Source of the DNA: Costus lasius
Lineage: Eukaryota > Streptophyta > Magnoliopsida > Zingiberales > Costaceae
Direction of reading: 5' to 3'
Length of the DNA stretch: 64,000 bases
Assembly: GCA_027563935.2 (NCBI GenBank)
Contig: CM050450.1
Coordinates: 5,997,957 to 6,061,956 of the forward strand
This document shows, piece after piece, positions 58,783 to 64,000 of the stretch; position 1 is the stretch's first letter, and the number at the start of each line of letters is the position of its first letter. The notes beneath the pieces were generated by a model. The model made no database searches and was not told the DNA's origin. It saw only the letters and a program-made list of their open reading frames with translations. The position numbers and the translations under genes were made by a program.

Positions 58783-60956
58783 ATGGATACCGATCTCCAT
58801 CCCCGCCCTCTTCTTCCCGGAACTGATGCAGAGGAGAAGCACGATGGCTTCCCTCCGCCACCTCCACCACTTCTGACGGCCGATAAGAAGATGCGCCGCC
58901 CCCGTGCGAGGCAGGTCAGCTCTCGCTACCTCTCCCCCTCCCCTTCTCCCTCCTCCACTTCCTCCTCCGAAACCCTAAACCCCGCCGCCTCTTTGCGGAA
59001 CCCACACCCCACCCCTTACCTTAAGAACGCTCATCAGAACTCCCACCACCGAACCCCCTATCCATCTTCTCCCTTCCCCCTAGAGGCCGATGAGAACCAC
59101 ACTCTCGCCTCCATCCGGCGCAGTACCGAGACCCCCCTCCCCTTCTCCTCTGCCGCCAAGACCGTTGGCCCTGTCAAGAAGAAGGCTGTCGTCCGCTTAT
59201 TTGCTGACAACAATCACCAGCAACACCCAGCAGACCACCCACCACCGAGACCCGCCGATCCGAAGCGGCGGCTGCGGCCCGGAAGCCCGGTGGTGCACCC
59301 TGTTTCGAAGCCCCTGACGCCAATCCCCGCCCGAGTGAGCCACTTTCCTTTCGATGGAAGCAGCGACAACAGGTCGGAAGAAACCTCGTCGGAGGCTTCT
59401 TTTTCCGATGTGGAGACTTCCAGCGTTAGCAGCCTCGGTGGCTACTGCGATAGCCCGCCCCTGCTCCCTCCAGCGTCATGTCGACTGAGGGCAACAGTTG
59501 ATGTCCGCTCTTCCATGCCGGAGACCGACCTCAGACGGCAAGACAGTGAAGACGCTTCCTGTAGAGCATCAACTAACTCCCTCTGCCTTCGCTCTATGGG
59601 CTCCACTAGTATCGCCCGCCAACAGCAGCACCCGTTCAATTTGAGCAAGCCCGTCAATAGGCCGCTCATCTACTCGAAGCCGCCTCATCATCCCAGCACT
59701 AGACCAGTGGCCGAGTCGAAGAAAGGGTCAAAATTGTTTGTGCGGCAGGAGGACATCCATGTGCTTAGGCTGCTTGACAATTGTTATGTGCAGTGGAGAT
59801 TAATCAATGCAAAAGCACAGGCCTCGTCCAATGTTCGGAGAGTTACTGCTGAGGTTAGACTTTGGCAGTTCATCTTCTTTATTGTTACTTACATAAGAAG
59901 TGCTGAATCATTTTCATTTATTTCAGAAGTCATTGTATGAGCTCTCGATGAGGAATGCCGAGCTTCAAAACTCCGTTACGCAGAAGAGAATCCAACTTGA
60001 GGAACTCGAAAGAAGAGCGAACTTATTGTCCATCATCACCGATCAAGTAAAATTGGTTCTCTTTTGGGCACCATTATGGAACATAAGATACAGATGTCAT
60101 AGTATCATTTTATTGTTTTTTTTGCCTTTCAGATGCCTCATTTGGATGAGTGGAGCATTCTTGAAGATGATTATTCATGTTCCCTTGTGGGAGCAACAAA
60201 GGCTCTTGAGAATGCAGCACTTCGATTCCCATTAACTGGGAATGTGAAGGTAACTCTTTTGAGTTAATTTACACCGTGTTTGTTTTTTAACCTTCGGGTG
60301 AATTTCTCTGTAACTTGTGCCGTCTTCTTTTGTACTGGTTAAAGCTATAATTTGATCTTATTTGCAGGTAGATAATGGAGAAATTAAGAAAGTGATTGAC
60401 TCAGCGCTGGTTATGCTGGAATCGTTGTACCCAAGTGTAGAAAGATTTCTGACAAAGGTGAAGTTTACACTGACAAAATTACCATATATTACTTTTCTAA
60501 TCGTTATGTTTAGAACATTCTTATAGTTGCCATAGATGTAATTCAGTATGTTATGTTTAGTCGTCAATGAATTACATGTAGCGTTACTATCATACGTTTT
60601 CCTACATTGGATTGGGGGGATGTTGTTGTTAAGTTCTCTTTAAAGATTTGGAAGTTTGTCCATTCCTTAGAACAACATTAAATTCTATGTGATGATTGGC
60701 ATGTTGATTAATGACTCACTTTAATGGATTATCAAAGTATGCGTTTCGACCAATGAACTTGTAATTAAAGGTGTTTGTTGTAATAACAGAATCTTGGAGT
60801 TAAATTATGTGTTCATCAATTATTTGCCTATTTCACCAAAAAAAAAAACCCTACAGTTCTGATGGAAAATTTTTAATTGCATAAATTTCCCCCCTAATTT
60901 TCCTTCAAATAAATTCATTACCATCTGCTGAACAATGTGGCGTAATTTATAAATAA

Positions 60957-60998
<42 letters not shown>

Positions 60999-61321
60999 CA
61001 TTTCAACCTATGGTTTTTTTTCTCTAAATAGCTGATCTCTTGCATCAGGCTGAGGATACTAATGATTTAGCGTCAGCCCTGGCAACGACGATCAGTGCAC
61101 AGAAAGTTTTGATTGAAGAATGCGGAAGTCTTCTGTCAGAGGCCCACAATTTACAGGTCTGCTCTTAGCATAAAAATTTATCTCTTAGCTACCACCTTCA
61201 TCAAGTTATCCTCAAAAGTCTTTAATAATTTTCAAACCAATTGTTTAACGTATTTAATTTTCTTTCTTCTTATTAGGTGAAGGAATGTAGCTTAAGAGCT
61301 CAACTTATGCAATCCAAGTAA
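58783..61321 (+). CDS. QWRF-family microtubule protein (augmin subunit 8 / ENDOSPERM DEFECTIVE 1-like)
   Basis: Six exons: 58783-59853, 59927-60046, 60133-60249, 60368-60457, 61049-61156 and 61277-61321. All are phase 0 with GT-AG junctions; 516 aa. 58783 is the first ATG of a frame that is open further upstream but has no earlier ATG. Residues 1-310 are basic, Pro/Ser-rich and presumably disordered, the microtubule-binding type of N-terminus in this family (with RQVSSRYLSPSPSPS). The signature block near 325-357 contains a QWRL tetrad at 337-340, followed by the conserved helical coiled-coil C-terminus ending ECSLRAQLMQSK. AUG8/EDE1 targets the augmin complex, which nucleates branched microtubules in spindle and phragmoplast. 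Odd points: Leu replaces Phe in the QWRF tetrad, the last exon encodes only 14 residues, and its stop lies inside a tandem repeat. Confidence 0.9.
60964..60998. repeat. (AT)n microsatellite in QWRF gene intron
   Basis: About 17 AT units inside the 591-bp intron 4, some 50 bp before the acceptor. Confidence 0.9.
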
Positions 61322-61570
61322 AGCTAAGCTTCTTACCTTTCTCTACAAGGTGGGTGCCCATACAAGGCACTACTATTCTTTCATTCTCAACTTAACGCAA
61401 TCCAAGTAAAGCTGAGCTTTTTACCTTTCTTCACAAGTTGGGTGCCCATACAAGGCACTACTATTCTTTCATTCTCAACTTAACGCAATCCAAGTAAAGC
61501 TGAGCTTTTTACCTTTCTTCACAAGTTGGGTGCCCATGCAAGGCATTACTATTCTTTCATTCTTTTGAAT
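61311..61570. repeat. 88-bp minisatellite, three copies, starting inside the last QWRF exon
   Basis: Units begin with AATCCAAGTAAAGCT at 61311, 61399 and 61487, a period of exactly 88 bp. The first unit contains the last codons and stop (TAA, 61319-61321). Units two and three are more alike than either is to unit one, and the third is partial. Confidence 0.92.
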
Positions 61571-61584
61571 CGTCAAGAAGCACT

Positions 61585-61812
61585 CCTTGTCAATAAGGGA
61601 AAGCAGAAAAGGGGAAATTGTAGGCAGTGAGATTCACGACATTTTCTTCTTAATCATGTACCTTGTCAATAAGGGAAAGCAGAAAAGGGGAAATTGTAGG
61701 CAGTGAGATTCATGACATTTTCTTCTTAATCATGTACCTTGTCAATAAGGGAAAGCATAAAAGGGGAAATTGTAGGCAGTGAGATTCATGACATTTTCTT
61801 CTTAATCATGTA
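61585..61812. repeat. 76-bp minisatellite, three copies
   Basis: Units start CCTTGTCAATAAGGGAAAGC at 61585, 61661 and 61737, a period of exactly 76 bp, with only one or two differences between copies. It follows the 88-bp repeat almost directly. Confidence 0.92.
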
Positions 61813-62114
61813 TGTTTCAACGAAACCTTCCACATTCCGTACATCAAAACATTTTCAGATCAATGATAACTTGGTGAAACTGCCAAGCAAAGCTTGTAGG
61901 CTTGCTACCTCTCATGGTCAAAATTTTCGCTGTGTGGAAATGATATTTTATGGTATCAATGAAAACTTGATAAAATTTGCTAACGTCTGTAAGGCGTATG
62001 TCGGTCCAAGCAAAGCATAGAAGCGACAAATTGCTGCCATAGTCCCCAGCACTCTTATTCATAGCTAACCTTTTTCCTGAAACAGCATAATTGGAGATTA
62101 GGTATTCTTTTAAC

Positions 62115-63604
62115 TTAACAGCCTCCACGGCCAAATCCAATCAGTTTCTTCGAGACGTCATACACAACCTCGAACGTCCTCTGCTGCACATTCCCTAGTA
62201 TGCCCACTTCGCTGCTGTCGTCATTGGCGGCGAACGCTAGACAAACCTGCGACTGGTTCGCCACGTAGACAATCCCTGAAGCGTCAAGATCCACCGTCAT
62301 GCCGCCGTCGAACTGCACTGCCACCGTCGGCACGACCACTTCACTGCGCCCCGTGAAGTCGTAGCACGTGTCCAGTATCGATAGCGGCGCCGCCGTCTTG
62401 TATCCCGCCATCGCCCGTCGGTACGCCGCCCGGAGCGCGGAGTACGCAGCAGGCGGCAGCCGGCTGATCACCGTGCCGGAGTCGATTAACATCCCTGGCT
62501 TCTTGAACACCGATGCCGACACTGGTAAACGCTGGCCGGCGACGCTGATGCCGATGAGATTAATATAGTAGAAGGTCGGTTTGGCGGCGCGCGTTAGCAT
62601 CGGCGTGAACTTGATATCGGTCGAGGAATATTTGCCGCCGAATGACAAATAGCCGTCGGAGCTGGAGGAGGACGGCAAGCAGTACGCAAAAACTCCGCCG
62701 TATTTAGCGTAGGTCTGCGAGACCAGGGAGGGCTTGTCGCGGCCGAGACCGAGAAGGCCAGCGACCCGTCCAAAGAGGCCCTCGTTGTCCTGGCCGCAGC
62801 CGAAGCGGAATTTGGGGATGACGTCGGTGGGGGTCAGCGTGAGCGTGTCCTGGGCGTAGAAGCCGACCGTTTGAGAGTTATCGCCATAGGCGACGCCGTA
62901 CAGGCAAGTGGAACCGCTGCAGCCGGAGGTGTCGAGCTCGTCGCAGTAGGTGGAGGAGCAGGAGATGTTGGCGTAGGTGGAGGAACTAGCGGGGTCGAAG
63001 AGCGGGTCGACCTGGCGGTGGCAGTAGGAGACGCAGGGGCTGCACTGGACCCAGGTAACATCGCTCCCGGTGTCGAATATTAGGGTCTGGTCGGTCTTCG
63101 GGCTGCCGAATCCTACAGAGACAACGTAATCTCCTACAGAGAGCGCGGTGCCACTGTGGACCGCGATCTCCGATGATCTCGCCGGCGAGTAGTGCAATTT
63201 GGAGGCGCCAGAGATGCGGCGAAGGAGAGACGCGACTCGGGTTCGATCGTTATCGAGGATTTGCTCTGGGGAGAGTGCCGCCGGGCCGTGTAATGGCGAG
63301 CATGGGCCGTGCCGGTGAACCACTCTGAGCCTTGTAGCGTTTGCGATTGCAGAGACTGAGAGAACCAAAATAACATCGAAATCGTGAAAATGACATTTAC
63401 CTTTTATTTGGTTAATTGCTTGATTATAGAGAGACTGATACCTCTGGCTGAGGAACACAATTTGCTGGGCAACAAAGAGAGAAGTTCAACCTTGTGATGG
63501 CTTCTTCCTCCCTCTCCAGTGGCACTGGAGCATGCAGAAAGAAGAGCTGAAATCAGGAAGAGGAGGTGAAACAGACAGGCCATGTTTGATGAAGGAGAAG
63601 CCAT
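62115..63604 (-). CDS. secreted nepenthesin-like aspartic protease (family A1)
   Basis: Two exons on the minus strand: 63604-63442 and 63355-62115, joined in phase 1 (AGAG|GTATCA donor, TTCTCTCAG acceptor; intron 86 bp), giving 467 aa. 63604 is the first ATG in frame. Residues 1-28 are a clear signal peptide (MACLFHLLFLISALLSACSS core). A propeptide with RVVHRHGPCSPL (66-76), typical of this plant group, follows. The two catalytic aspartates are D149 in FDTGSDVTW and D346 in IDSGTVISRLP. Between them lies the Cys-rich nepenthesin-type insert (CSPCVSYC, CSSTYCDELDTSGCSGSTC). The closest group by memory is the apoplastic AED1/At5g10770 class. Such enzymes cleave extracellular proteins and several act in defence or development; the substrate here is unknown. 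The second exon is strikingly GC-rich in third positions. The gene converges with the QWRF gene, with about 790 bp between stops. Confidence 0.94.
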
Positions 63605-64000
63605 GGCCACGTCTTCGGTCTCGGAGAGACCGCGTACTTGTACGCAGGAAACATGCAGAGCAGTAGTGGGAAGACTCGGAGTGGACGACTGGTGCTGCTG
63701 TCTTCGTCTTATCTGATTTGGGCTGCTGCACTGGATGTTGGCAGGAGAATGTCACGAGTCTTCAATTCTACTGGCGTAATGGGAATCCAACAGGCACGCA
63801 TAAATTATCGGCAGAATGGAAGCGTCCAACAAACGTCGGCCTAATCAGCATGTGATGGAAGGTGGGTGGGTGCACTTCAAGTGGATTTCACTTTTGTTTG
63901 CACCCAAATCATACGTCCATCGACTGGTGGATCATGACCTAAAATTCGTTGAAATAGAACATTCTACATTTGTATTCTTGCGCTCACACTCAACCTTTTT
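63605..64000. other. promoter and leader region of the aspartic protease gene
   Basis: Upstream of the minus-strand start. No confident TATA box and no other gene seen. Confidence 0.4.

Overview
This is nuclear DNA of a flowering plant, probably a non-grass monocot. Genes are split by GT-AG introns, spacers are AT-rich and full of transposon debris, and the protein families are plant-specific (WIP zinc finger, FAR1-related, QWRF/augmin, nepenthesin-type protease). The monocot call is inference: the copper ATPase resembles rice OsHMA4 in length and motif order, and some coding exons (WIP exon 2, aspartic protease) are very GC-rich inside AT-rich surroundings.

Seven host genes can be modelled exon by exon, each with an unbroken frame across its junctions: a WIP-type C2H2 zinc-finger regulator (minus, 14818-16589); a P1B-type Cu+-ATPase of the HMA4/HMA5 group (plus, 24775-32462); a mitochondrial ADP/ATP carrier (plus, 35767-37598); a DEK_C plus double-SWIB chromatin protein (minus, 43244-48663); a FAR1-related protein derived from a Mutator-like transposase (plus, 53439-56141); an augmin subunit 8/EDE1-like QWRF microtubule protein (plus, 58783-61321); and a secreted nepenthesin-like aspartic protease (minus, 62115-63604). 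The last two converge across about 0.8 kb that holds two adjacent three-copy minisatellites. The genes show no shared pathway; this is an ordinary gene neighbourhood.

Mobile DNA is the most notable content. A complete 1746-bp hAT-type element (38211-39956, perfect 8-bp target duplication ACTCTGAT) carries a 178-codon RING-H2 ORF, with a TATA-like box upstream, where a transposase would be expected. A second copy, cut by the window start, lies at 1-1225. In that copy the first zinc ligand is mutated, and nearly all coding differences between the copies change the amino acid. A Ty3/gypsy-like LTR element (2110-4845, TSD CCAAG) has lost most of its interior, so its gag frame runs into the 3' LTR. 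A small LTR element of TRIM type lies inside the last SWIB intron. Two inverted-repeat MITEs with apparent 9-bp duplications (22276-22668 and 58167-58364) share terminal motifs and look Mutator-like.

Layout: 1-5 kb transposons; 5-14.5 kb no recognisable gene; 14.8-16.6 kb WIP gene; 17-23 kb GC-rich and AT-rich non-genic sequence with a MITE; 23.5-32.5 kb copper ATPase; 34-37.6 kb ADP/ATP carrier; 38.2-40 kb hAT element; 40-48.7 kb SWIB gene and its downstream region; 49-56 kb FAR1-related gene with a probable long 5' UTR intron; 58-64 kb QWRF gene and aspartic protease. Intron boundaries were placed by hand from splice consensus, reading frame and family knowledge. No alignment or expression data were available.
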